Source of the DNA: Xanthostigma xanthostigma
Lineage: Eukaryota; Arthropoda; Insecta; Raphidioptera; Raphidiidae
DNA length: 64,000 nt
Assembly (NCBI GenBank): GCA_963575645.1
Contig: OY754464.1
Coordinates: forward strand, 7,130,001-7,194,000
Reading direction: 5' to 3'
Under the pieces are notes generated by a model that saw nothing but the letters and a program-made list of their open reading frames with translations, ran no database searches and was not told the origin of the DNA. Positions 1 through 9,914 of the stretch are shown piece by piece. The stretch's first letter is position 1; each line of letters starts with the position of its first letter. The position numbers were made by a program, and so were the translations under genes.

Positions 1-9
1 GCTTTCTGC

Positions 10-1254
10 ATGAGAATTAATTCGTTTCTGCATAAAAACAATATAATCTGTTCTGCACAAAATGGCTTTTGTAAAAATAAATGTACAGAAGATGGAATTC
101 ATGAGCTGATCCAAATTATATCTGAAAGCCTAAACAATAAGAAATATGTGTCAGCCGTTTTTTGTGATTTAAGCAAGGCTTTCGATACAGTTGATCATAA
201 TCGTTTATTAACAAAAATTCAGCATCTTGGGATACGTGGAAATGCCTTAAATTGGATCACATCCTATCTCAGGGATCGTAAGCAATTAGTCCGCGTTGGT
301 AACTCAACATCCAAGCCTAAACTTATTAAAACTGGCGTTCCTCAAGGATCGGTATTAGGCCCAATACTCTTTACTTTATATGTAAATGATCTGCCTTCTT
401 GCGTGACTTGTGATCGTGTGGTGATGTATGCTGATGATACATGCTTCATATCAGTTGCCAGTAATCCCCTCGAACTTCAAAATAAAGTGCAATCATCTAT
501 TGATGAATTTTCATCTTGGTGCCACGACAACTCCCTTTGCTTAAATGTGAGTAAAACTCAATATATGGTTTTCCATACATCCCAAGGAAACAATGATAGC
601 ATTAATCTGGCATTGAGGTCTAAAAATATTCCGTTAGAGATAACACATTCTTTTAAGTTCCTAGGTGTAATAGTTTCTGATACTCTAAACTGGTCTCAAC
701 ACGTTTCAAATTTAAGCTCTAAGCTAGCCTGTTCTTTGTTCGCTCTGCGAAAAATACATCATAGTTGCTATGATTTTAATCTAGACCTGACTGTTTACTA
801 TGCATATTTCTTTCAGCATGTCAAATATGGCATTATGTTTTGGGGTTGCAGCACCGCCGGACTTCATAGAATTTTCTTGCTGCAGAAAAAAGCTATCAGA
901 ATTATATTCAACCTTGGTTTCCGTGACAGCTGTAAAGAGTATTTTTTAAAACATAATATTTTAACTATCCCTTCAATGTACATTTATTTTTCTTTATGCT
1001 ACATTCATAGACATAAAAATAGGTATTCTCCTCTTAGCTCTAAGCACGACTATCAAACTCGCCATAATAATAAACTTATTCTACCTAAGTGCAATCTATC
1101 TTTGTTTTATAAAAGCCCTGAATTTTCGGCGTTGAGAATGTATAATACACTGCCAGTACAGGTGACTTTACTGCCATATTCCAAATTTAAACCACAAATA
1201 AAAAGTCGACTATGCTCTCTTTGTTTATATTCAGTAAATGATTTTAAATATTGA
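10..1254 (+). CDS. Non-LTR retrotransposon reverse transcriptase, C-terminal part
   Basis: Open frame of 414 residues, truncated on the 5' side by the window edge or by the element itself; the first Met is not a reliable native start. Reverse transcriptase landmarks are clear: the palm motif FCDLSKAFDTVDH near residues 51-63, GVPQGSVLGPILFTLYVNDL near 109-128, the catalytic YADD near 140-143, then FKFLGVIVSDTLNW and a thumb-type tail (KKAIRIIFNLGFRDSC). No endonuclease domain is in view. The SKAFDTVDH and PQGSVLGP forms fit the Jockey/CR1 group of LINEs; I cannot fix the clade. The product would copy element RNA into DNA by target-primed reverse transcription. The frame is intact up to its stop, so this copy is fairly young. 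It is a transposon gene, not a host gene. Confidence 0.93.
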   Translation: MRINSFLHKNNIICSAQNGFCKNKCTEDGIHELIQIISESLNNKKYVSAVFCDLSKAFDTVDHNRLLTKIQHLGIRGNALNWITSYLRDRKQLVRVGNSTSKPKLIKTGVPQGSVLGPILFTLYVNDLPSCVTCDRVVMYADDTCFISVASNPLELQNKVQSSIDEFSSWCHDNSLCLNVSKTQYMVFHTSQGNNDSINLALRSKNIPLEITHSFKFLGVIVSDTLNWSQHVSNLSSKLACSLFALRKIHHSCYDFNLDLTVYYAYFFQHVKYGIMFWGCSTAGLHRIFLLQKKAIRIIFNLGFRDSCKEYFLKHNILTIPSMYIYFSLCYIHRHKNRYSPLSSKHDYQTRHNNKLILPKCNLSLFYKSPEFSALRMYNTLPVQVTLLPYSKFKPQIKSRLCSLCLYSVNDFKY

Positions 1255-1335
1255 TTATTAGCTTTTGTACTTGACAAGTCATACGAAATGTAATTTTCCT
1301 TTTGACAATAAATATTTGAATTTGAATTTGAATAT
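1255..1335 (+). repeat. LINE 3' UTR and (TTTGAA)n tail
   Basis: About 55 bases follow the RT stop, then a short array of TTTGAA units near 1314-1332. Short 3' microsatellite tails of this kind are common in the CR1/Jockey group, and this one marks the 3' end of the element. Confidence 0.75.
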
Positions 1336-1380
1336 TATGAATGTTGAAAAATAGAAAATCAAATTACATCTAGTAATCTC

Positions 1381-1505
1381 TATCTTCCGCCTAGCCTTCT
1401 GGCAATTTTTTCCCTACTTACTTGTACTATCTCCTATTATTCTGCAAATTTTCAGCTTTGCACCGAGTGACCCCTACCCCTCCGTAGGACCGTAGCCAGC
1501 TCTTA
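1381..1505 (+). repeat. Single arm of the 57.5-58.2 kb foldback family
   Basis: This stretch (ATCTTCCGCCTAGCC to GTAGCCAGCTCT) closely matches the outer part of the large palindrome at 57520-58206. It is an isolated, diverged copy of one arm. Confidence 0.75.
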
Positions 1506-2803
1506 GCCCATAAGCTCAATTCAACTTTATTAATATGCGTCAATAGGTCATATTATTATGCATGAGACTCCAAATTGGTTTAAATTTTTATTTCGAAATA
1601 TATTTTAGTTCCTGATCAATGATCATATTGTAATGGTTATTTTATTAATCTAATCACTGAAAAAAATACAAATAATAAAAAAGAAATGTAGAAAATACGC
1701 GCTATTCTCAAATTTTTTAAACGCAGCGTGACGTCAGAGTATATAATATATCTACAACAGTTTCCATGACGACTATGTCGTCTCACAGTAAGATTATGTC
1801 AGTATTTAAAGAAAACAACAAACAAACTTCATTTAGAACATTGACAATTTGACATCAAGGTTGACATGCATCGTATATCATGACGTCACATAAGCCCGCC
1901 AAACTGTCTATTTTTGAATGTGAAATTTAATTTTTTTTTTCTAATGATAATATTACATTTTTAAATGATTATTAATTTTTTCCCGTATTATTGTTGACTA
2001 AATAATCTATTAAAAATATAAAAAAATACATGCATGTGACCTATTTTACAAGTTGTGTTGAAAGCAGTTTAAAAACTCCGCTAATGGCGGCATAGCATAG
2101 CTTCGCTCGTAATAGATAAGAATTTAAAAACAAACAGAGTTAAAATGCATGGCACATTCACGGTTAAGTACTAATTTTATTATCGCAGCGTTACGTCACT
2201 TATCATCTTTTGAACATGGCTATCTTTTTCAAGGTGGTATTTAATTAAGTTATGTAAGCATTGTGTATTTAAGTTTTTAAAATTAATTCGTCTTCAGTAC
2301 AACTGTACACTTCGATCTTAGAAGTCGTGTTAATCTTTTGATAAATTTTAAAAGTGATTCTTGACTGCATATGAACACGGTGCTATTTTTAGTAACGTTT
2401 TTATAAAAACAAATAATCAACGAGTTTTTAAACATGTGAGCTATTTTGAAAAAAAGCAGCTTTAGATTTTCAGTGTCTAAATGGTGTACCAAGTAGAATA
2501 CGATTTTATTTTAAAATAGTGTTTATAATAATTATAGTACAATGCTTTAACAAAAATGAGGAGGAAATTAAAATCAATATGAAAATACAATATGCAAATG
2601 GATATAATTAACTATAAGCCTTAGGGTGCAAATATACTAGGTACGTATTATTTTTTGAGTAAACATTTAAAAAACTGTTTTACGGTCCTTGTGGTTTTCT
2701 ATAATAAATGATGAGTAGCATTCGTAGGTTTTTTGTATGTTTACATTTTTATAATCCCATTTTTTGTTTGTTTCTTTGTATTTATTTCTATTTATTCTGG
2801 AGC
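1506..2803. other. AT-rich intergenic DNA, no gene seen
   Basis: Stops are frequent in all frames and I recognise no domain. Two exact TGACGTCA palindromes lie near 1729 and 1883. This is upstream flank of the G-alpha gene. Confidence 0.5.
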
Positions 2804-3402
2804 CAGTGTTGGGTTAACCTATAAGCAAAATAAGCGATTGCTTAGGGCATCACGTCTCAGGGGGCACCAAAATCAGAACTCAGAAATGAAGAGTACCTCA
2901 CCAAACCATGTCAAATTTTTTTTGTCATGTTATCAAAAATTTGATCTACTTATATAAAACTGTCTTAGGAAGTATAGAAGTTAAAAATAATAATTTATTT
3001 TTGAAAATGTTTTGTAACTTTTTTCCAATTAAGTGTATAAAAATGCCTAAGAGCCGATTTTATAGACAGAAAAATTATTATCCATGCGAGCATTTATATA
3101 TTAGATATCGTGTCCATCGAGATAATTAATAAGAAAAATCGCAGGATTGTGGACAAACAAATTGTCCACAATCCTGCGATTTTTCTTATTCATGAGAGCA
3201 TTGTTTGTAAAATTCAATTTTTTCCCTAAAATTCTATGCTTTTTAAATTTTTCCTATCAATTTTAAACTTATGAAATTCACAATCTGAAAAAAAAATATA
3301 TACACCAAACATGACAGATAGATAATATCAGAATTAGACTGCTATTAGAGGGTCCATAAACAAGAAATGCTTGGGGCATCAAGAAGTCTTAATCCGGGTC
3401 TG
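2804..3402. mobile_element. hAT-like non-autonomous element
   Basis: Begins CAGTGTTGGGTTAACC and ends TTAATCCGGGTCTG. The flanks TCTGGAGC (2796-2803) and TCTGGGGC (3403-3410) match at 7 of 8 bases, as expected for an old 8-bp hAT duplication. The terminal repeats are weak and no transposase is readable. Confidence 0.6.
3128..3190. repeat. Perfect 29-bp hairpin
   Basis: Arms 3128-3156 and 3162-3190 are exact reverse complements with a 5-nt loop. It lies inside the hAT-like element at 2804-3402. Confidence 0.9.
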
Positions 3403-3439
3403 TCTGGGGCGCTTTAACTTTTGAAGTCTTGCTTATAGT

Positions 3440-3638
3440 CAGTGGCGGATCCACGGGGGGGGGGGGGGGGGTCGGGTCCAAACCCCCCTCTTCTAGAGAA
3501 TCAAAAATCCCAAATTAAAATCTTACTGCGCGATATAAAAAAAAAAGCTTTTCATGTTTTTCATGAATTCTTCGCAAAAGGAGTAAAAATTTTTCAAGAC
3601 CCCCCCCCCCCCTTGCCGTAATCCTGGATCCGCCACTG
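3440..3638. mobile_element. hAT MITE, CAGTGGCGGATCC family, copy 1
   Basis: 199-bp element with terminal repeats CAGTGGCGGATCCA / TGGATCCGCCACTG. Perfect 8-bp TSDs CTTATAGT flank it (3432-3439, 3639-3646). G-runs near one end mirror C-runs near the other. Two relatives are at 38490-39411 and 62875-63055. Confidence 0.92.
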
Positions 3639-3881
3639 CTTATAGTTAATTAATGTTTTGGATTCGACATTTTTTTATTGATTTGTAGTGTAGGTCATAT
3701 ATTTTGTAAGCTAGAGAAACGATACATAACAATTAAAAATGCATTGACATTCTTTTTATATAACGATCGTTTTACAACGAATTTGGTTTCGGGTATTTTA
3801 GATTCTTTTTCGAAGGTGTATTTCAAAAGAAAATGAATTCTATAACTATTAACTGTTCTACAGCAATAAGTACCTACTTGA

Positions 3882-4134
3882 ATTCAAATCTTTGATTAAC
3901 GTCTGAATAGAACTCTTCAAATAAATAAAATTGTCGACCAATTTTTCTCAGACCAATATATTGACAAAAAATAAAAAAATAACAAATCAATACAACATAA
4001 GATGACGTTTCGATCCGGCTTTGGATCTTCTTCAGAAAATTCTAAAAAATATGATGTTGTATTGATTTGTTATTTTTTTATTTTTTGTCAATATATTGGT
4101 CTGAGAAAAATTGGTCCACAATTTTATTTATTTG
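3882..4134. mobile_element. Penelope-type foldback element, copy 1
   Basis: 253-bp foldback flanked by a perfect 14-bp TSD, AAGTACCTACTTGA (3868-3881, 4135-4148). Arms of roughly 100 bp pair almost fully and close on the hammerhead-like motif at 4004-4035. Its ends match those of the 21945-22613 element, which keeps a Penelope GIY-YIG fragment. That match is the basis for the family assignment. Confidence 0.8.
4004..4035 (-). ncRNA. Hammerhead-ribozyme-like core
   Basis: The minus strand reads CTGAAGA, then a GATCC/GGATC helix with a 6-nt loop, then GAAACGTC. This matches the hammerhead order CUGANGA, stem II, GAAA, (palindromic ACGU stem III), UH. One extra nucleotide sits between CTGAAGA and stem II. 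Flanking CAATACAACAT/ATGTTGTATTG can form a distal stem I. Activity is not established. Confidence 0.5.
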
Positions 4135-4392
4135 AAGTACCTACTTGATTATTCCTAAAAACAATCCAGGTACCTATAACTTAGGCCCTTCTCACACGAA
4201 GCTACTCAAATGAAACTAAACTGATTACTAACTAAAATCACTAACTAGTTAGTAACCAAACTTTGCACACGATGCTACTCAAATCATTGTTTAATCACTT
4301 GTTTCATTTGAGCTGCCATAATGTTTTCTGAATCTGAATCAAGTGATGAGGATATTATTTTATATTATTATAATCAAAAAAGGCAGTGACGA

Positions 4393-4644
4393 ATGAAAAA
4401 ACGCCAATGTTGGATTGATCCTTATATAGAAAAAAATTTTAATTGTAGGACATTTGTTGACGCCAAAGAGCTACAGGAAAATGATGCGAAATTTTTGGCA
4501 TTCTATAGAATGTCCAAAGAAACATTTTTAAATGTGGAAATACTGTCTCCTTTTATTCACAAAAAGAATACTACAATGCGTGAATGTGTCAGCGCTGAGG
4601 AGAGAATTTTAATAACACTCAGCCAAGTTTTTACAATGTTTTAA
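4393..4644 (+). pseudogene. Harbinger transposase N-terminal fragment
   Basis: 83-residue open frame resembling the N-terminus of HARBI1-type DDE transposases: KRQCWIDPYIEK, then FLAFYRMSKETFLNV, then AEERILITLSQVF. In the family this region precedes the DDE nuclease core, which is absent here, so the fragment cannot catalyse transposition. It lies inside the TTA-flanked element at 4184-5061 and points toward the convergent MADF fragment. The frame stops soon after the LITLSQVF helix, as expected from an internal deletion. Confidence 0.85.
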
Positions 4645-4682
4645 TATTTCAGAATCAAGTAAATACAAAATAAAAATTACTC

Positions 4683-4850
4683 TTAAACATTGTACATATA
4701 AAAATTACTTAAATTTACTTTCGCACCAACGTCATTCCACGCTTTTTCCGTCTTATCTTTTCGAGAATAATCACTTAACGTGTAATTATATAGGCAAGGA
4801 TGCCTTTCGACAGCTTCTACCAGTTTTAAATTTTGGATTGAATCAGCCAT
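4683..4850 (-). pseudogene. MADF-domain protein fragment of the Harbinger element
   Basis: 55-residue minus-strand frame starting at the ATG complement at 4848-4850. It reads LKLVEAVERHPCLYNYTLSD, then KTEKAWNDVGAKVN, the start of a MADF (Myb/SANT-like, Adf-1 type) DNA-binding domain. Harbinger elements usually encode such a second protein, which binds the element ends and helps import the transposase. Only the first half of the domain is present. A GTAAAT right after the GAK codons could be an ancestral splice donor. The opposite orientation to the transposase is the usual arrangement. Confidence 0.85.
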
Positions 4851-5126
4851 TTTTGTTGTTTTATTGGTAACTGGTTAGTAACTATAGTAGCGTGGCGACC
4901 AGCACGCCGCGTCGCTTGAAACTGATTACTAACTGGTCACAAACTGATTACTAACCGATAGCGCCGTGTGCGAACCTCCATTGAAATACTAGTGCTAGAG
5001 ACTGATTTGTAACTCGAGTTAGTAATTGGTTTCGTTTGAGTAGTTCCGTGTGAGAAGGGCCTTATACTTTAATAATAAAACTGTATAAAAGGAGGTTTTC
5101 GTGTAGATTACTTTTTTAAATGAAAC

Positions 5127-5611
5127 TAGTGCCGGATTAATCATTAGGCAGAGTAGGCAACTGTCTAGGGGCCCCGCATCAACTAGGGGCCCGTGCACGC
5201 ACCAAGAAAAAACTTTTCATTGAACGAAAATTTTATTTGTAAATTTGTATGAAATTTCCCAACAACAATATCATTTTCTTACGTTGTTTATTGTAATTTA
5301 TTGCATTTAACAAGACAAAAATTTAAAATAACTACGTCACGTCTCATTTCTCTTTCCTGACCCATCAAAAAACCTGGATCATCAATAACTATAACCTATT
5401 CATTAAGACCATTTCCGATAAAGCAAACGAGTCAGGTAAGGCGATGCTGCAGCATCTCGTCAAAGTAATCATGTTGTTACAATATCACATAAGACATTGA
5501 AGTAACAGGATGCCTGGAGCCGATCATCTGGAAGTTACTCATATCCCTTCATCAACTTGAAAAGACCCGATTGCATTGCCTAGGGGCCCGGACAGACTTA
5601 ATCCGGCCCTA
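5127..5611. mobile_element. hAT MITE, TAGTGCCGGATTAA family
   Basis: 485-bp element with terminal repeats TAGTGCCGGATTAA / TTAATCCGGCCCTA and perfect 8-bp TSDs AATGAAAC (5119-5126, 5612-5619). CTAGGGGCCC motifs repeat near both ends. No coding capacity. A truncated relative of the terminus is at about 35006-35020. Confidence 0.92.
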
Positions 5612-5819
5612 AATGAAACACATTTTTTCAAAATCAATTATATTCATTTTTTCTTTCTGTTTGTGTTTTCTACTATAACGTTTAAACCCCTAATGCGATT
5701 TGATTGAAGTTTATGAACTAAATCTGCCGCCAGCTGATAAATCCGCCTCTGGTTTCCCAATTAAACCGATTTCAAATCATGCCTTTTTGTAAATAAACTG
5801 AATCTGTAAATTCTATAGT

Positions 5820-6110
5820 TGCAGCGAAACGTACTTTCCAGAATGCATTGCGGCGGCGCCATCGACGACAGCGTTGAGTTCATGAACGCGCCGTAAAGAA
5901 AAACCGACGCCTAACGAACGTTTCCAAGCGAAAACACGAAAGCTCTTTGACGCTCGCAGAAATAATCGAACGTCGACTGGGCGGCGCGTCTGCTCATGCG
6001 CACTCTATCCAACCGCCGGGCAAAGTGACAGCAGTGCACTTTACTGTTGTAGAAGCCTGTTGTGTAGAGTTACTACCCCCTATTTACCATTCACCGGGCG
6101 TTAAAACATT
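5820..6110 (+). promoter_or_regulatory. CpG-rich putative promoter region of exon 1a
   Basis: Locally GC-rich and CpG-dense (GGCGGCGCC, GGGCGGCGCG, CCGCCGGGC) within strongly AT-rich flanks, about 0.8-1.1 kb upstream of exon 1a. No clear TATA box is seen. The promoter role is inferred from composition and position. Confidence 0.45.
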
Positions 6111-6551
6111 GAAGTGAATCGATTAATAAAATAATCACATCTATCATAAAAAAACAGATATGTAAATGATTTCATTAAGTCGAACAAAAGACGAGCTCAC
6201 ACGCTCTTTACATCGCTACAAATTCGTAGCTGAACGTAGTTAGCCAAAACCTATTGTAGATTCTATACGGATAATCTTTACGTGCTCTTTGTTAAAAAAA
6301 AAAACAATCGACAATCTGGTGTGTTAGCGAAAATTATAACCATAGCGTGATTAAAACAACTGTATACTGACTTTTTATTTTTTTTTTTAAAAACGGTAAC
6401 AACAAAAAAAATGTCGGGTCAAATAATTTGAAGTGTTTTTTTATATACAAATGGTGTATTATAATAAAAATAATTGTGTTTTGTTTGTAAAATTATAATA
6501 GTAGTTGTGAGTTGGCAGCGGGACGTGATATAATCGTTGCGTTGCTGAATG

Positions 6552-6833
6552 GATAAGTTGCGGTAAACGCCCGCTTAAATTGATAAGTTTTTCGTGCAAA
6601 ATTGCTGGCAGCGGAGCGTTAAATTCGGCTAACGCCCGATTTTGACTGATAAGTGTCGTTACGACAAACTGAAAACTTCGATTACTGCACAAATTGGTAT
6701 AAGTCTGCAAATTGATAAGTGGCTTATAATCGTTTCTTTTTTGCGAGTGATTTGTTTATAATAATTTCGCGTCGGATAAAAAGTGGCATCGCGCGGGTCG
6801 GCTGCAGTCGTGAAAGATAAGTCAGCCGATAAG
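6552..6833 (+). promoter_or_regulatory. Cluster of six GATAAG motifs upstream of exon 1a
   Basis: Exact GATAAG on the plus strand at 6552, 6582, 6648, 6714, 6816 and 6828, most followed by T. Some lie in degenerate repeats that also contain TAACGCCCG. The stretch is likely 5' UTR or proximal promoter. GATA-factor binding is a possibility, not shown. Confidence 0.45.
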
Positions 6834-6931
6834 TGAGAGGTAGTAGGTTGTGTTGTATATAATTTTCCACACAAGACGGGTTTATCAAAGCGGTCGTCAC
6901 CACGTTTTGCGCGGAAGTGACAAGCAGAGTG

Positions 6932-7049
6932 ATGGGGTGTACCACATCAGCGGAGGAGCGCGCCGCGATCGCCAGAAGCAAGCAGATTGAGAAAAATCTC
7001 AAGGAAGATGGGATACAGGCGGCCAAGGACATTAAACTCCTGCTCTTGG
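6932..7049 (+). CDS. Galphao: G-protein alpha subunit Go class, alternative first coding exon 1a
   Basis: Encodes 39 codons plus one base: [20 protein letters not shown], then [19 protein letters not shown] and a split Gly. It ends at a donor G|GTATGT (GT at 7050). The N-terminus carries Gly2, the N-myristoylation site, and Cys3, the usual palmitoylation site. The amphipathic N-terminal helix binds G-beta-gamma and the membrane. Alternatives such as Gi diverge more, especially in the KNLKEDGI part, so Go is favoured. The ATG has G at -3 and +4. The phase (1) matches exon 2 at 58931. The protein would couple seven-helix receptors to effectors at the plasma membrane. This exon is GC-richer than exon 1b. 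Insect Go is known to use two alternative first exons. Confidence 0.95.
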
Positions 7050-7109
7050 GTATGTTCTTCTTTCTTTACGAATACTAGCTGTAATTCACCCTGCTAATTT
7101 TTTAACCGA

Positions 7110-7560
7110 CGAAAAACAAAAACGGAGGAGGTTCTCAATTCGACGCGTATATTTTTTTTTTTTTATTTTTTTTTTTTTATTTATTTTTTTTTTTTTATTT
7201 ATGTATGACCACGCATAACTTTTTACAAAGTAGTCCGATTTTGATAATTATTTTTTTGTTTGAAAGGGTATACCCCGAAGTTGGTCCCATATAAATTTGG
7301 TAAAAAAATTCCAACCCTAAGGGTAGGAAAACAGGGGATGATTGATTGTTCACTCACTGATTGTAATGTATGACCACATATAACTTTTTACAGAGTGGTC
7401 CAATTTTGATAATTATTTTTTTATTGGATAGGGTATACCTCGAGGCTCGTCTCATATAAATTTGGAAAAAAAACTCCTACCCTAAGGGTGGGAAAATAGG
7501 GGTGATTTATAGTTCACTCACAGATTTTCATGCTTTGTGTATTACAATTATAAATTATAT
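7110..7560. repeat. T-rich tract and two tandem copies of a ~168-bp repeat
   Basis: A (T)n-rich tract at 7149-7200 is followed by two diverged units starting TGTATGACCAC near 7202 and 7370. Both contain GGGTATACC and CCCTAAGGGT. The leading ACCGACGAAAAAC and GGAGGAGGTTCTCAATTCG recur as a fragment near 30690. Confidence 0.75.
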
Positions 7561-7581
7561 AGCCACAAAAAATTATAAAAT

Positions 7582-7935
7582 AAAAACTTTTTAACAAAAA
7601 AATTAAACCGCCGAAAAACTGAAAAGCAAAAAATAATAAATCTTTTTATTTAACTAAGTAGTTGAACGTACGTGACAGTCTAGTATATCTAAGTAATTTT
7701 GAGTCGGCGTCAACAATCCTTCGCCGGAAATCTCTGAGAGTTCACGAGAGATCTCTAATTTGATTTGGTTATTTCTTTTAGTGATCTTTGTTCATTGATT
7801 GTTTGACGCCGACTCAAAATTACTTAGATATACTAGACTGTCACGTACGTTCAACTACTTAGTTAAATAAAAAGATTTATTATTTTTTGCTTTTCAGTTT
7901 TTCGGCGGTTTAATTTTTTTGTTAAAAAGTTTTTT
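7582..7935. repeat. Long inverted repeat, ~135-bp arms
   Basis: Arms 7582-7716 and 7796-7935 are nearly perfect reverse complements and include GAACGTACGTGACAG / CTGTCACGTACGTTC. An ~80-bp spacer carries GAGAGATCTCT. A foldback transposon is likely; I could not define its TSD. Confidence 0.85.
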
Positions 7936-8168
7936 ACACGGTATGAACGTAAATAACGAATAACTTTTTACAGTGTAAGAACCTGTTTAATTTTATTTAA
8001 TGTGATGTTTTTGTAACACACATTTTACGTAAATTTTATCTTGTTCCACTCCTTCTCCGTATGACCTTTAACTACTTATATGCTAAATCTGACACTCCTC
8101 CTTGCGCGCAATATGCTTAAATAGGGATCCACAGTTTTTATCTTCACGTATTAATATACAGGTGTTTA

Positions 8169-8830
8169 TTGAGTGCCGATACTTAAGGGTGTGAATCCTT
8201 GGGTTATTTTACGAAGAAAAGTTAATATCAACATATATCTTAAACCTCTTAATTTTTGAGCTACAGGGTGTTAAAGTTTTAAGAAAAAGAAAAATATAAC
8301 TTTTTATCATAATTTTTTTTCACTCTTAGATATTTTTATGAAATTTTGAACATACCTTTTAATCACTAAGGAGCATTTTTGGACGTAGAAGATTTTTTTA
8401 AATTTTTACCAGTGAAGTCCGTACGGGGTATGCACTGAATATTTTTAAAGAAAAAATGGTACGCCATGATTTTTCTAAAAACCACAATTATTTTTGAAAT
8501 CCTCATTTATTCTGGAGCAAATTTGGTCCATAGACTTACTTTCGTGCCACGCACCGTTTTCGCGTAAAAAATAAAAACCAAAAATATTAGTAGGCTGGGT
8601 AAAACTTCAATGACTTGAAGAAAAAAAAATGCTCCTTAATGATTAAAAGGTGTGTACAAAATTTCATAGAAATATCTAAGAGTGATAAGAAAATTATGAT
8701 AAAAAGTTATATTTTTCCTAAAACTTTAACACCCTGTGGCTCAAAAATTAAGAGGTTTAGGGCATATGTTGATTTTTTTTTTCTTCTTAAAATCACCCAA
8801 GGATTCACACCTTTAAGTATCGGCACTCAA
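8169..8830. mobile_element. Foldback DNA element with ~220-bp terminal inverted repeats
   Basis: 662 bp bounded by TTGAGTGCCGATACTTAA and its inverted copy. It is flanked by TTA on both sides (8166-8168, 8831-8833), suggesting a Harbinger-type TSD. The arms are about 85-90% alike by eye. The 8615-8854 frame is only the translated right arm. Confidence 0.75.
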
Positions 8831-8913
8831 TTAATAAGCATTATGTATAATTAGCTATATATTTTTTCGTAATTAGTTTTGTACCAAATATTAAAGTTAA
8901 GAGAAGGTTTGAT

Positions 8914-9063
8914 AAAGGAACAATTTATATACAAAGTTTACCAATGTTTTCCTTGTAGCTGACGTTTCGAAAAAAATATTTTCATCTTCAGGGATATAAA
9001 TTTTTCGAAACGTGGATTACAAGCCAAACATTGGAAAGCTTCTCTGTTCAAATTGTTCCTTTA
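8914..9063. mobile_element. Penelope-type foldback with different arms, copy 2
   Basis: Outer arms AAAGGAACAATTT / AAATTGTTCCTTT and inner arms around CCAATGTTTTCCTTGTA / TACAAGCCAAACATTGG close on a hammerhead-like motif at 8961-8991. The layout is as at 3882-4134 but the arm sequences differ. Confidence 0.6.
8961..8991 (-). ncRNA. Hammerhead-like core
   Basis: The minus strand reads CTGAAGA, T, a GAAAA/TTTTC helix, then GAAACGTC. Same organisation as at 4004-4035, with an unrelated stem II. Immediate stem I pairing is weak. Confidence 0.4.
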
Positions 9064-9107
9064 CTTACAGTTAGGCAGTGTGGTCATACAAAAAAAAAAA
9101 TTGTGAA

Positions 9108-9307
9108 TAGTTTTTTATTCAACTCGAAATTTGCTATCGGAAACTGCTGGGGTATATTTTTTTGTACTTTAAAACCGGATGTGTACATTCATTTTTTTTT
9201 TAATTGACTACATATATTTTTTCTTATATTCTCTGAATCTCCATTTTTTTTGCTAAAATATACCTCAGCAGTCTCCGATAATAAGTTCCGAGTTTAATAC
9301 AAAACTA
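9108..9307. repeat. Inverted repeat element, ~50-bp arms
   Basis: TAGTTTTTTATTCAACTCG at the left pairs with CGAGTTTAATACAAAACTA at the right. The arms continue through CTGCTGGGGTATATT / AATATACCTCAGCAG. Interior AT-rich, no coding. Confidence 0.7.
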
Positions 9308-9420
9308 TTCAGGATTTTTAGAGTAACAGAATTCGCTCTTGCAAAGAAGGTGAATTTTAAAATCGATTGTAAAATGAAAAAGTTTTTTATTTCTAATAAG
9401 CAGGCCAATTTATCTATATA

Positions 9421-9902
9421 CAGATTGTATCAAATCAAAACAGTCCATAGAACATTCTGTGTGTAAGACAGAGACGATATTATATAAAGCACTAAAGCAG
9501 TAAGTAAGAATGAGATAAATGATCGCTAATAGCTAGTTACTGTGGTTATACTATCTGATAGTATCGCCCTTGTTTTCTATACAGTAAAAATCACAATTTT
9601 ATCAAATGTCAGTATTCACTAGTGAAATTATTGATAAAATGGCTATTTATACTGTTCGGGAAAAAATCCAAATAATTAAATGCTTTTATGGTGGTAATTC
9701 AACCGCCAACATAATAAATTTATTTGTAGTTGTTTTAATTGATAAAAAGATTTACAGTGTACGTAATTATTTATTTACGTAACCACAGTAACTATATTAG
9801 CAATCATTTATCTCATTCTTACTTACTGCTTTAGATCTTTATATATCGTCTCTGTCTTACACACAGAATGTCCTATGGACCGTTTTGATTTGATACAATC
9901 TG
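9421..9902. mobile_element. Tc1/mariner-type MITE with TA target site
   Basis: 482 bp with terminal repeats CAGATTGTATCAAATCAAAA / inverted copy, extending about 120 bp. TA lies on both sides (9419-9420, 9903-9904). Internal sequence keeps a short helix-turn-helix-like frame at 9639-9782. Confidence 0.8.
9639..9782 (+). pseudogene. Helix-turn-helix N-terminal fragment of a transposase-like protein
   Basis: 47-residue frame starting MAIYTVREKIQIIKCFYGGN, followed by a loop and an NIINLF helix. The pattern is like the DUF4817/HTH start found in many insect Tc1/mariner-related proteins (YTxxEKxxIIxxFYxGN). It lies between the terminal repeats of the TA-flanked MITE, so it is probably the surviving DNA-binding start of the parent transposase. 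The catalytic domain is absent and the frame runs straight into the right terminal repeat. Confidence 0.5.
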
Positions 9903-9914
9903 TATACGAGTATG

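Larger units (their letters stand above)
4184..5061. mobile_element. PIF/Harbinger element, internally deleted
   Basis: 878-bp element with terminal repeats GGCCCTTCTCACACG / CGTGTGAGAAGGGCC and a TTA TSD (4181-4183, 5062-5064). It holds N-terminal fragments of both Harbinger proteins, transposase on + and a MADF protein on -. The catalytic middle is missing. Subterminal repeats of an ACTAACTAGTTAGTAAC type occur at both ends. Confidence 0.93.

Noticed and set aside
6459-7032. Minus-strand frames over exon 1a
   Set aside because: They are antisense shadows of the G-alpha exon and its leader and have no recognisable domain.
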